Shown here: one piece after another, positions 18,149 to 26,533 of the stretch
Layout: every line of letters begins with the position of its first letter
Position numbering within the stretch: the stretch's first letter is position 1
Source of the DNA: Pseudomonas sediminis
Lineage (GTDB): Bacteria > Pseudomonadota > Gammaproteobacteria > Pseudomonadales > Pseudomonadaceae
Length of the DNA stretch: 64,000 bases
Direction of reading: 5' to 3'
Assembly (NCBI RefSeq): GCF_002741105.1
Contig: NZ_NIQU01000003.1
Span: 376,883-440,882 of the forward strand
Translations under genes and position numbers: made by a program
The notes under the pieces: model-generated
What the model was told of the DNA's origin: nothing
Databases searched by the model: none
The model's input: the letters and a program-made list of their open reading frames with translations, nothing else

Positions 18149-18646
18149 ATGAGCCGCTATCGCCCCCCTCGCCCTGCCGGTACACCACTGATCACGCCCG
18201 AAGGCGAAGCGCGTCTGCGCGCCGAACTTCATGAGTTGTGGCATGTGCGCAGGCCACAGGTGACGCAGTCAGTCAGCGAGGCCGCGGCCCAGGGCGACCG
18301 CTCGGAAAATGCCGAGTACACCTACGGCAAGAAAATGCTGCGCGAGATCGACAGCCGCGTGCGCTTTCTCACCAAGCGCCTGGAGAAGCTCAAGGTCGTC
18401 AGCGACAAGCCGTCCGATCCGAACAAGGTGTACTTCGGTGCCTGGGTCACCATCGAAGACGAGGACGGCGAGCAGTCGCGCTACCGTATCGTTGGTCCCG
18501 ACGAACTGGATTTGAAACTAGGCCTGATCAGCATCGACTCGCCACTGGCCCGCGCCCTGGTCGGCAAGGAACTGGATGCCGAGGTTCGCGTGCACAGCCC
18601 CAGCGGCGAGAAGACCTGCTACATCGTCGAGATCGATTACCCCTAA
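18149..18646 (+). CDS. greB: Transcription elongation factor GreB
   Basis: GreB binds the RNA polymerase secondary channel and stimulates cleavage of backtracked transcripts. The 165-residue product has the N-terminal coiled coil with the acidic tip [18 protein letters not shown], and the C-terminal FKBP-like domain [15 protein letters not shown]...[16 protein letters not shown]. The sequence [19 protein letters not shown] at the start favours GreB over GreA. It follows the permease after about 55 bases and may have its own promoter. Confidence 0.93.
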   Translation: MSRYRPPRPAGTPLITPEGEARLRAELHELWHVRRPQVTQSVSEAAAQGDRSENAEYTYGKKMLREIDSRVRFLTKRLEKLKVVSDKPSDPNKVYFGAWVTIEDEDGEQSRYRIVGPDELDLKLGLISIDSPLARALVGKELDAEVRVHSPSGEKTCYIVEIDYP

Positions 18647-18724
18647 GTGCTCGCGAAAACTGGTGCTTGAAGAGCTTCACGAGGAGGGCTCGCTCCTACG
18701 CAGATGGCCGGCTTCGCAACCCGA

Positions 18725-19033
18725 CTAACGCCGGGTGATCAGCCCCTGGCGCGCCACACGCACCAGCTCACCGACGGTTTGCGCCAGGTCCTCGGCGCTC
18801 GGCGCCTGGATCACCGCCAGGTCAAAACTATCCCGCGCGAAGCGACTCAACGACTCACCGTTCTGCACGAACTGAATGCGAAAGGCGCGTGACCCGGCCC
18901 AGCGCTTGGGCCAGCCTTCGAGATAGCGAAGCAAGGTAGGTTGGTGACTGCCGCCAAGCAGCACGCGCGGATTGCGCAGCAGCAGGCCCGAAGTGATGGG
19001 CGCCAGGCGAATAAGGGGTTGGGGACAGATCAT
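18725..19033 (-). CDS. Conserved hypothetical protein
   Basis: The 102-residue product starts at an ATG with a GGAG site eight bases upstream. It reads MICPQPLIRLAPITSGLLLR, then RVLLGGSHQPTLLRYLEGWP and a C-terminal segment DLAVIQAPSAEDLAQTVGEL. It resembles part of a methyltransferase-like Rossmann fold without a full cofactor motif. I do not recognise a family. It lies convergent with greB and upstream, on the other strand, of lipA. I recall a hypothetical gene between greB and lipA in P. aeruginosa, which supports reality but not function. Confidence 0.65.
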   Translation of the reverse strand: MICPQPLIRLAPITSGLLLRNPRVLLGGSHQPTLLRYLEGWPKRWAGSRAFRIQFVQNGESLSRFARDSFDLAVIQAPSAEDLAQTVGELVRVARQGLITRR

Positions 19034-19334
19034 GGTCGCGTCTCCGCCTCGAGAATCCCGCTGGGCAGCGGTGAGAGGCGACACCGAACCAGCGCTTTAG
19101 CGGAATTTCAGGCGCTGATGACAACACCCTGTGGCGCCCCGCAAGTAGCTGTTTAAATCGGCGCAGCGCGCATCCTAGAGAAGCCCACGGCAAACTGTCA
19201 AGGCGCACCCAGCGTTACCCCCAACCTTCGATTGGGCGGCGGCTAATCGGCCCACTTGCCCCCTTCTAACCCGCCCCGCCACCGCCTCAAAAATCACACG
19301 ATGAACAGATGAGTAGCGGCCTTTCGCATGATCT

Positions 19335-19346
19335 TGCGTGTCGACA
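19335..19346. promoter_or_regulatory. Perfect palindrome, candidate activator site upstream of lipA
   Basis: CGTGTCGACACG is a perfect 12-bp palindrome about 95 bases before the sigma-54 -24 element, a usual distance for an enhancer-binding protein. Assignment to LipR or CbrB is not possible from sequence alone. Confidence 0.4.
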
Positions 19347-19439
19347 CGTAACAGAATTTAGCCAGCGATATCGCCGCCAGTTCGCACCAATATCAGCAAA
19401 AGTCCCGGGTTAGAGGCTTCGCTTGTGGTTCAGCGACGC

Positions 19440-19455
19440 TGGCATGCTTCCTGCC
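19440..19455 (+). promoter_or_regulatory. Sigma-54 (RpoN) promoter of lipA
   Basis: TGGCATG-CTTC-CTGCC matches the consensus TGGCACG-N4-TTGCW at the invariant GG and GC with correct spacing. It lies about 90 bases upstream of the lipA start. P. aeruginosa and P. alcaligenes lipases are known to depend on sigma-54. Confidence 0.7.
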
Positions 19456-19516
19456 ATCGTTCTTGCGCCGTACGCGCCACGGAATGGGCGTGATCTGTGT
19501 TGCTGGAAGCAGCTGA

Positions 19517-20500
<984 letters not shown>

Positions 20501-20509
20501 ACAGCCAAG

Positions 20510-20542
20510 CCTCGTAGGGTGTGTACGTCGCACCCTACGAGG
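20510..20542 (+). terminator. Strong hairpin between lipA and lifO
   Basis: CCTCGTAGGGTG and CACCCTACGAGG form a perfect 12-bp stem with a nine-base loop ten bases after the lipA stop. No T-run follows, so it may slow decay of the lipA part or partly terminate rather than fully stop. The stem begins with the GTAGGGTG motif seen in the repeat at 10369. Confidence 0.6.
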
Positions 20543-20584
20543 CATCAGCTCTAACCCCGGTCCGACGCCTCACTGGAAGCTGCC

Positions 20585-21616
20585 GTGAAGAAAGCCTTAT
20601 TCATCCTACCTCTACTGATCGCCGCCAGCCTGGCGTTGATGCTCTACCTGCAACCCGGACACCAAACCACCCACCTCACCCCTCCCGCCGCCACGGCTAC
20701 GCCGCCCGCGCCGCAGCCGACTGCCCAGGCAATGGCCCCGAGCGTCGAGGACGCGCAGAAGCAGAAGAAGGTCAGCAAGCTGGCCCTGCCCAGCTCCTTC
20801 GTAGGCACCGAAGTCGACGGTAGCTTTCGCGTGGATGCCGCCGGCAACCTGGTCATCAGCGAAGATATCCGGCGGATCTTCGATTACTTCCTTGCCAGCA
20901 TCGGTGAAGAAAGCCTGGATGCCAGCGTTTCACGTCTGCGCAGCTACATCGACAGCCAATTACAGGAACCGGCGCGAACCCGCGCACAGACGCTGCTGGA
21001 GCAATACCTGAGCTACAAGCGAGAGCTGGTGATGCTGGAGCGCGACCTGCCGCAAATGGCCAACCTCGAAGCCATGCGCCAGCGCGAAACTGCCGTACAA
21101 GCGCTGCGTGCGCGCCTGTTCGACAACGAGACGCACCAGGTCTTCTTCGCCCGTGAGGAAGGCTACAACCGCTTCACCCTGGAACGCCTGGCTATCCAGC
21201 ACGACGGCAAAATGAGCGCAGAGGACAAAGGTGTTGCCGTCGACCGCCTGCGCGCCTCCCTGCCGGAAGAGCTGCAGGACGCCGTATTGCCACAACTGCA
21301 GCAGGAACTGCGGCAGAACACGGCCCGACTGCAGGCCGAGGGCGCCAGCGCCGCGCAGATCCGCCAGATGCGTCAGCAACTGGTCGGCGCCGAAGCCACC
21401 ACGCGCCTGGAGGCGCTGGATAGCCAGCGGCAGAACTGGCAGAAACGCCTGGATGGCTATCTCGCAGAGAAAGCGCGAATCGACTCCAGCGAAGGCCTTA
21501 GCGCGGGTGACAAACGTGCGGCCATCGAGGCACTGGCCGCCGAACGGTTCGATGAGCGTGAACGCCTGCGCCTGGATGCCGCCGAGCAATTGGCAGCCGC
21601 CAGCAAGAAGCAGTAA
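20585..21616 (+). CDS. lifO: Lipase-specific foldase (Lif)
   Basis: This 343-residue steric chaperone is anchored in the inner membrane by one N-terminal helix (about residues 4-22), followed by a Pro/Ala-rich linker (about 27-55). The periplasmic part is helical. The signature [13 protein letters not shown] at residues 96-108 matches the RxxFDYFLSAxGE motif needed for lipase activation. Translation begins with GTG at 20585 after a GGAAG site. It is downstream of lipA and most likely part of the same operon, with a hairpin between the two genes. Confidence 0.95.
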   Translation: MKKALFILPLLIAASLALMLYLQPGHQTTHLTPPAATATPPAPQPTAQAMAPSVEDAQKQKKVSKLALPSSFVGTEVDGSFRVDAAGNLVISEDIRRIFDYFLASIGEESLDASVSRLRSYIDSQLQEPARTRAQTLLEQYLSYKRELVMLERDLPQMANLEAMRQRETAVQALRARLFDNETHQVFFAREEGYNRFTLERLAIQHDGKMSAEDKGVAVDRLRASLPEELQDAVLPQLQQELRQNTARLQAEGASAAQIRQMRQQLVGAEATTRLEALDSQRQNWQKRLDGYLAEKARIDSSEGLSAGDKRAAIEALAAERFDERERLRLDAAEQLAAASKKQ

Positions 21617-21618
21617 CG

Positions 21619-22638
21619 TCAGGCGCTGTCGCGCATCACCAGTTCGAAACCGACGTCGATGCAATGCTGTTCTGGCGTTTCACCACGCATCAGCGCCAAC
21701 AGCATGTTCGCCGCCAACTCGCCGATACGCCCACGCGTGGTACGCACCGTGCTCAAGGCCGGATGCATCCAGGCCGCCGCAGGCAGGTCGTTGAAGCCGG
21801 CGATAGCCAGACGCCCTGGCACATCCAACCCCAGTTGCCGGGCGCGGAACAGCGCACCCATGGCCAGGTCGTCGTTGTTGAAGAACACCGCATCGATCTG
21901 CGGCTGCTGCGCCAGCAGGCGGTCGAGCAGTTCGGCGCCCAGGCCGATGGATGACAACTGCGGTGTCAGCAGCTCCAGCGCCGGGTCGTGGCGATTGAGG
22001 TACTGCATCACCTGGCGATAGCCTTCGGCACGCTGCAAGGTACGCGGATCGAGCTGCGCCGCGGCGAAGGCGATATGGCGGTAACCACGCTGCACCAGGG
22101 CACGGGTCATGGCGGCGCCAGCGTCTACCTGAGAGAAACCGACGCAGTAGTCCTCCGGCTCCTCGCTCAGCTCCATCAGCGTTACCAAGGGGCAACTGCT
22201 GGCGCCGAGGATTTCCCGCGCCGCGTCGCTGCGCTCGAACCCCGTAAGCAAGAGGCCAGCTGGCTGGTGCGCCAGGTAGGAGCGCAGCAGGCGCTCGTCC
22301 TCCTCCACCCGATAGTGGCTGACGCCAATCATCATCTCGAAGCCGGCCGGCATCAGCACACGCTGGATGGCCTCGACGGTATCGACGAACACCGAGTTGG
22401 ACAGCGACGGAATCACCACCGCCACCAGGTTCGAACGCGAACTGGCCAGCGCCCGTGCGGCAGGATTGGGCACGTAGCCCAGCGACTGAGCCGCGCGCAT
22501 CACCTGCTCGCGCAGCGCATCGGAGACCCGCCCCGGCTGCGACAAGGCGCGCGACGCAGACATCAGCGAACAGCCTGCTGCCTTGGCCACATCGGACAGG
22601 GTGACGCGTTCGGCGGACCGGCGACGGCGTTGAGTCAT
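21619..22638 (-). CDS. gntR: LacI-family transcriptional regulator, GntR-like (gluconate)
   Basis: The 339-residue protein has the LacI helix-turn-helix TLSDVAKAAGCSLMSASRAL at about residues 13-32, the hinge NPAARALASSRS, and a periplasmic-binding-protein-like effector domain. GntR proteins of Pseudomonas and E. coli repress gluconate uptake and gluconokinase genes and release DNA with gluconate or 6-phosphogluconate. The gene is at the end of a same-strand group encoding TRAP transporter parts and gluconokinase, which supports that role. It is separated from the TRAP binding-protein gene by 179 bases that contain a large inverted repeat, so it may have its own promoter. Confidence 0.85.
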   Translation of the reverse strand: MTQRRRRSAERVTLSDVAKAAGCSLMSASRALSQPGRVSDALREQVMRAAQSLGYVPNPAARALASSRSNLVAVVIPSLSNSVFVDTVEAIQRVLMPAGFEMMIGVSHYRVEEDERLLRSYLAHQPAGLLLTGFERSDAAREILGASSCPLVTLMELSEEPEDYCVGFSQVDAGAAMTRALVQRGYRHIAFAAAQLDPRTLQRAEGYRQVMQYLNRHDPALELLTPQLSSIGLGAELLDRLLAQQPQIDAVFFNNDDLAMGALFRARQLGLDVPGRLAIAGFNDLPAAAWMHPALSTVRTTRGRIGELAANMLLALMRGETPEQHCIDVGFELVMRDSA

Positions 22639-22693
22639 AGCGCCTCCATTGTTTACCAGTGTGCGATTCTACCAGCCCCGCCGATGAATAAAG

Positions 22694-22757
22694 CGCGGGA
22701 CACGCCGCCCGGGGTAACGTCACCATGCAAGGAGCGTTACCACCTGCGTGCCCCGCG
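22694..22757 (-). other. Nested inverted repeat between the TRAP binding protein gene and gntR
   Basis: Outer arms CGCGGGACACGC and GCGTGCCCCGCG pair at 11 of 12 positions. Inner arms GGTAACG (22713-22719) and CGTTACC (22735-22741) pair perfectly around a 15-base loop. The whole can form one long stem. It could be a terminator or mRNA stabiliser for the TRAP genes, or the inner arms could be operator half-sites. No U-tract is present. Confidence 0.6.
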
Positions 22758-22817
22758 AAACTGCAAACCTGCCCACGATCGGCTGCGCGTCAGTCGCACC
22801 TGAACATGGGCAAGTTC

Positions 22818-23831
22818 TTATAGAGCGGCCTTCTCGGCTTCAGCCTGGACCTGATCGAACAGTTGCTGGCCGACCGTATCGACAACTTTCTGGATCGCCG
22901 GCGCGGCCTGCTCACGCATGCGCTGCACTTCGACGGGCTCCACTTCGTTGATCTGCATGCCCTTCTCCTTCAGCTCGGCCAGGGCGCGGGCTGCCTCCTC
23001 GCGGGTATCCTTGCGCTCGAAGTCACGCGCCTTCTTGGCCGCCTCCAGCAGGATGTTCTGCTCGGTCTGCGACAGGCCATCCCACCAGCGCTTGGACACG
23101 GTGACGATCCACGGGCTGTACACGTGATTGGTCACGGTCAGGTACTTCTGCACCTCGTAGAACTTCGAGGAGAGGATGGTGTTGAATGGGTTTTCCTGGC
23201 CGTCGACGGCCTTGGTCTCCAGCGCGGTGAACAGCTCGGAGAACGGCAGCGGCACCGCGTTGGCACCCATCAGCTTGAAGGTCTCGAGAAACACCGGGTT
23301 GGGCATCACGCGCAACTTGACCCCGGAGAAGTCCTCCAGCTTGCTGATCGGACGGCTGTTGTTGGTCAGGTTACGGAAGCCGTTTTCCCAGTACACCAAG
23401 CCGACCAGGCCTTTCTCTTCCAGCTTGTCCATGACCTGGCGGCCCACCGGGCCGTCGAGCACGGCATCGGCCTGCTCGGCGCTACTGAACAGGAACGGCG
23501 TGTCCCACACGGCCATTTCCTTGGTGATACCCACCAGAGTCGCGGTCGAACCGACCATCATTTCCTGCGCCCCACCGATCAGCGCGCTCTGCATCTGATC
23601 GTCGGAGCCCAGGCTGGCGGCGCCGAAAGTGCGCACCTTGAGTTTGCCGTCGGAAGCCTTGGCCACCTCTTCGGCGAACAGCTTGGCCGCACGGCCCTGG
23701 TTGCTGTTCTCGTTGAGACCATAACCGAAGCGGATCATGCGCGAACGCACGTCATCGGCATGGGCGGTGAAACTGGCGAGCGGGCTGCACAGCATGGCAG
23801 CAGTGAGGATGGCGAGCAGTGGACGTTTCAT
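22818..23831 (-). CDS. TRAP transporter periplasmic binding protein (DctP family)
   Basis: The 337-residue protein has a signal peptide ending in FTAHA at residue 25. The mature part fits the DctP fold: FGYGLNENSNQGRAAKLFAEEV at the start, then GLVYWENGFRNLTNNSRPI and GVKLRVMPNPVFLETFKLMGA. The conserved Arg that binds the substrate carboxylate is probably the one in KLRVMPNP. It feeds the DctM and DctQ-type membrane subunits encoded upstream. With gluconokinase and a GntR-like regulator alongside, gluconate or a related sugar acid is the likely ligand. Confidence 0.9.
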   Translation of the reverse strand: MKRPLLAILTAAMLCSPLASFTAHADDVRSRMIRFGYGLNENSNQGRAAKLFAEEVAKASDGKLKVRTFGAASLGSDDQMQSALIGGAQEMMVGSTATLVGITKEMAVWDTPFLFSSAEQADAVLDGPVGRQVMDKLEEKGLVGLVYWENGFRNLTNNSRPISKLEDFSGVKLRVMPNPVFLETFKLMGANAVPLPFSELFTALETKAVDGQENPFNTILSSKFYEVQKYLTVTNHVYSPWIVTVSKRWWDGLSQTEQNILLEAAKKARDFERKDTREEAARALAELKEKGMQINEVEPVEVQRMREQAAPAIQKVVDTVGQQLFDQVQAEAEKAAL

Positions 23832-23888
23832 CGGGACTACCTCTTATTGTTGTGAATGATGACGGCGCGCCAGCGCCGCTGGGTCAAC

Positions 23889-25166
23889 TCAGCGCAACCA
23901 GGCCAACGGCACGGTAACGATGGACGGGAATGCCACCAGCACCGCGACGATGATCAGATAGATCAGGAAGAACGGCATGACGCCGCGTACCAGCACTTCC
24001 ATGCGCAACTTGCCGATACCGCCGACGACGTTGAGTACCGTGCCGACTGGCGGGGTGATCAGGCCGATGGAGCCGATCAGTACGAACATCACGCCGAAGT
24101 ACACCGGATCGACGCCAGCCTTGATCGCGATGGGCGCCAGTACCGGTGCCAGAATCAGGATGGTCGGCGTCAGGTCGAGCACCATGCCTACCGCGATCAT
24201 CAACAGCATGATCGCCAGTACCAGCAGTCTTGGATGATCAGCCAGTGGCCCGAGCATGGCGCCGATCTCGTCCGGCAGCTGGGCCAGGGTGATCATGTAG
24301 GCCGATACCGTGGCCGCGGCGCAAAGGAACATCACCGACGCCGTGGTGCGGCTGGCGCGGGTCAGGGTCTCCATCAGGTCGTTCCAGCTCAGCTCGCGGT
24401 AGAGCAAGGTGGAAACGGCCAGGGCATACACCGCAGCGACAACCGCCGCTTCGGTGGGCGTGAAGATGCCGAAACGCAGACCGCCAACGATGATCACCGG
24501 CAACATCAAGGCAGCGGCGCCGTCGATCAGCACACGGCGACGCTCGGCGGCAGTGGCCTTGGGCGGCGTCGGCTCGGTGAAACCGCGGGCGATCAGCGTC
24601 CAGGCGACGATCAGGCCTGCGCCCATGATCAGCCCCGGCACCAGCCCCGCCATGAACAGCTGGCTGATGGAGGTGTTGGTGACAACGCCATAGATCACGA
24701 ACGGCATCGATGGCGGAATAATTGGCGCGATGATGCCGCCAGCAGCTACCAGACCTGCCGAGGAATGCACCGGATAACCACGCTGGCGCATCATCGGCAA
24801 CAGCAAGGTGGCCAGCGCCGCAGTATCGGCCAGTGCCGAACCGGACATGCTGGCCAGCAGCACGGCAGCGGCGATGGCAACGTAACCGAGGCCTCCGCGC
24901 AGGTGGCCAAAGTAGGCCTGGGCCATCGCGATGATGCGCCGGGAAATGCCGCCGGCGTTCATCAGCTCGCCGGCCAGGATGAAGAAAGGTACCGCCAGCA
25001 GCGGGAAGCTGTCAGCGCCGGCCAGCAGGTTCTGCGCCAGCAGCTGCACGTCCCAGAAATCCAGGTACCACATCAGTACGGCCGCGGTAAGGATCAGGGC
25101 AAAGGCGATGGGCATGCCGAATGCCATGAACCCCAGCAGGGAAGAAAGAAATACCGCGACAGTCAT
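23889..25166 (-). CDS. TRAP transporter large permease (DctM family)
   Basis: The 425-residue inner-membrane protein has about 12 hydrophobic segments. DctM features include FGMPIAFALILTAAVLMWYL at the start, FFILAGELMNAGGISRRI, GSALADTAALATLLLPMM, FTPTEAAVVAAVYALAVS and LITPPVGTVLNVVGGIGK near the end. It forms the sodium-driven translocation channel with the small DctQ subunit, here fused to gluconokinase in the upstream gene. The binding-protein gene follows 57 bases downstream, so the three genes probably form one operon. Confidence 0.93.
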   Translation of the reverse strand: MTVAVFLSSLLGFMAFGMPIAFALILTAAVLMWYLDFWDVQLLAQNLLAGADSFPLLAVPFFILAGELMNAGGISRRIIAMAQAYFGHLRGGLGYVAIAAAVLLASMSGSALADTAALATLLLPMMRQRGYPVHSSAGLVAAGGIIAPIIPPSMPFVIYGVVTNTSISQLFMAGLVPGLIMGAGLIVAWTLIARGFTEPTPPKATAAERRRVLIDGAAALMLPVIIVGGLRFGIFTPTEAAVVAAVYALAVSTLLYRELSWNDLMETLTRASRTTASVMFLCAAATVSAYMITLAQLPDEIGAMLGPLADHPRLLVLAIMLLMIAVGMVLDLTPTILILAPVLAPIAIKAGVDPVYFGVMFVLIGSIGLITPPVGTVLNVVGGIGKLRMEVLVRGVMPFFLIYLIIVAVLVAFPSIVTVPLAWLR

Positions 25167-25215
25167 CGGCAGGTCCTCGGTGGGCAGTGCCCGTCTTGTT
25201 GGAATGGAGCTAGCA

Positions 25216-26337
25216 TCATTCGACGTGTGCCTGACTCAGGGCCGGCTGCGGCGTACGCCGCCAGAGGTTGATCAACTGCACCACGGCGAGAATCGCCAGC
25301 ACCAGCATGCTCGCCAGCACCGGTAGCATCGCCAGCACCACTGGGTAACCAACCACCGTACTAACGTTGCCCCAGCCGAATTGCACCTGATTCCAGGCAC
25401 CCAAGGCCGAGAGCAGGCTCGCTCCTGCCACTAGAATCCAGCTCAGTGAATCCACCAGCCGTTGCGCCAGCAGTGGGAAGCGGTCGCGAATCATGCGGAA
25501 TGTCATCAGTTCGCCCCGCCGCATGCCGGAGGCCACGCCGACGAATACCAACCAGACGAAGGCCAGGCGCGACAACTCTTCTGCGCCAGGCCAACCCGTG
25601 CCGAATGCGTAGCGCAGCACCACGTTGCTGAACACCGCCACCACCATGAAGGCCATCAGCACCGCCATCATTCCATCTGTCAGGCGATCGAACAGGCGCG
25701 CGATGCGCCCTTCATAGATGGGTTCGGCACCTAGCTGAGCCGCTTGGTTAGCGCTATCAATTTCGCTCTCGAGCATATCCTCAGCCTGGCTCGACACGGC
25801 CTCCGCCGCTTCGCGACGTACCCAGGCCTGGATCTCGGCCACCAACGTTTGCCGCGACTGCTGCGCATCGACGACACGTACGTATGGTTCACCTGCCGGG
25901 CTTTCGAGAGTGGCGAATTGGCTGTCAACCAGCGAAGTCGGCATGAAATGGCCAGGCCGAGCACCCACGCGCTGCACAGCGGTAGCGTGATCGATATCCA
26001 GGTGCACGAACTGCAATCCCGGAATCGCCTGACGCAGGCGCTCGCGGTAAGCGCGCTTGAGCGCCGAGCAGGCCAGCACGAAGCACTCACCGGCGGCCTG
26101 CGCGGCCAGCATCTGCTCGCACAGCGCATCCAGCCAGTGGCGACGGTCTTCGTCGCTCAGCGGGGTGCCCGCGCGCATGCGCTCTACGTTCTCAGGGGGG
26201 TGGAAATGATCGGCTTCTATATGACGCCAACCGAGGGCAGTGGCGACTGCCTGGCTGATCTCGCTCTTGCCGGAGCCACTGACCCCCATGACCACCAGGG
26301 TGGTACGGGCAGGCAGTGCGGGAGGCTGCTGTTGCAT
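25216..26337 (-). CDS. Fusion protein: gluconokinase (GntK) + TRAP small permease (DctQ)
   Basis: One uninterrupted 373-residue frame joins two proteins normally made separately. Residues 1-175 are a GntK-type kinase that phosphorylates gluconate to 6-phosphogluconate: P-loop GVSGSGKS at 18-25, then EADHFHPPENVERMRAGTPL, LACSALKRAYRERLR and GHFMPTSLVDSQFATLE. A charged linker (about 176-205) leads to a DctQ domain with four hydrophobic segments in residues 222-355, including LRYAFGTGWPGAEELSRLAF and RRGELMTFRM. The kinase would hang on the cytoplasmic face of the transporter. The start is the ATG at 26337 with GGAG five bases upstream; the longer frame to 26607 is intergenic. The large permease gene follows after 49 bases. 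Confidence 0.92.
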   Translation of the reverse strand: MQQQPPALPARTTLVVMGVSGSGKSEISQAVATALGWRHIEADHFHPPENVERMRAGTPLSDEDRRHWLDALCEQMLAAQAAGECFVLACSALKRAYRERLRQAIPGLQFVHLDIDHATAVQRVGARPGHFMPTSLVDSQFATLESPAGEPYVRVVDAQQSRQTLVAEIQAWVRREAAEAVSSQAEDMLESEIDSANQAAQLGAEPIYEGRIARLFDRLTDGMMAVLMAFMVVAVFSNVVLRYAFGTGWPGAEELSRLAFVWLVFVGVASGMRRGELMTFRMIRDRFPLLAQRLVDSLSWILVAGASLLSALGAWNQVQFGWGNVSTVVGYPVVLAMLPVLASMLVLAILAVVQLINLWRRTPQPALSQAHVE

Positions 26338-26389
26338 GGGAACTCCATGGGCACCATCAAGGTGGTACCGCTCATTGTTTGAGCCGAAT

Positions 26390-26402
26390 GTTAGCGCTAT
26401 CC
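26390..26402 (-). promoter_or_regulatory. Candidate LacI-family (GntR) operator upstream of the gluconokinase fusion gene
   Basis: GTTAGCGCTATCC has a TAGCGCTA centre with the CG dinucleotide typical of LacI-family operators. As I recall, TAGCGCT is part of the reported Pseudomonas GntR recognition sequence. It lies about 55 bases upstream of the start codon. Confidence 0.5.
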
Positions 26403-26449
26403 AAATCGTTCGACAACCCTCCCCTGGCAACATTTCGTAGAGCATTTTC

Positions 26450-26468
26450 ATTAATGATGATCGTCCAG
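26450..26468 (+). promoter_or_regulatory. Partial Fur-box-like sequence upstream of the TonB receptor gene
   Basis: The segment TAATGATGATCGT matches 11 of 13 positions of the core of the Fur consensus (TAATGATAATCAT), while the outer bases do not match. It lies about 70 bases upstream of the chosen receptor start. This is suggestive of iron control only. Confidence 0.3.
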
Positions 26469-26533
26469 CTATGGCCCGCTGCTGGCTGACACGTTCAAGA
26501 TCGCCTACCGGCCCCAAGAGAGACATTTTGCTT

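Noticed and set aside
23856..25271. A 471-codon plus-strand frame antisense to the TRAP large permease
   Set aside because: It is rich in His, Gln and Asp as expected from reading hydrophobic codons backwards; the minus-strand DctM gene explains the region.
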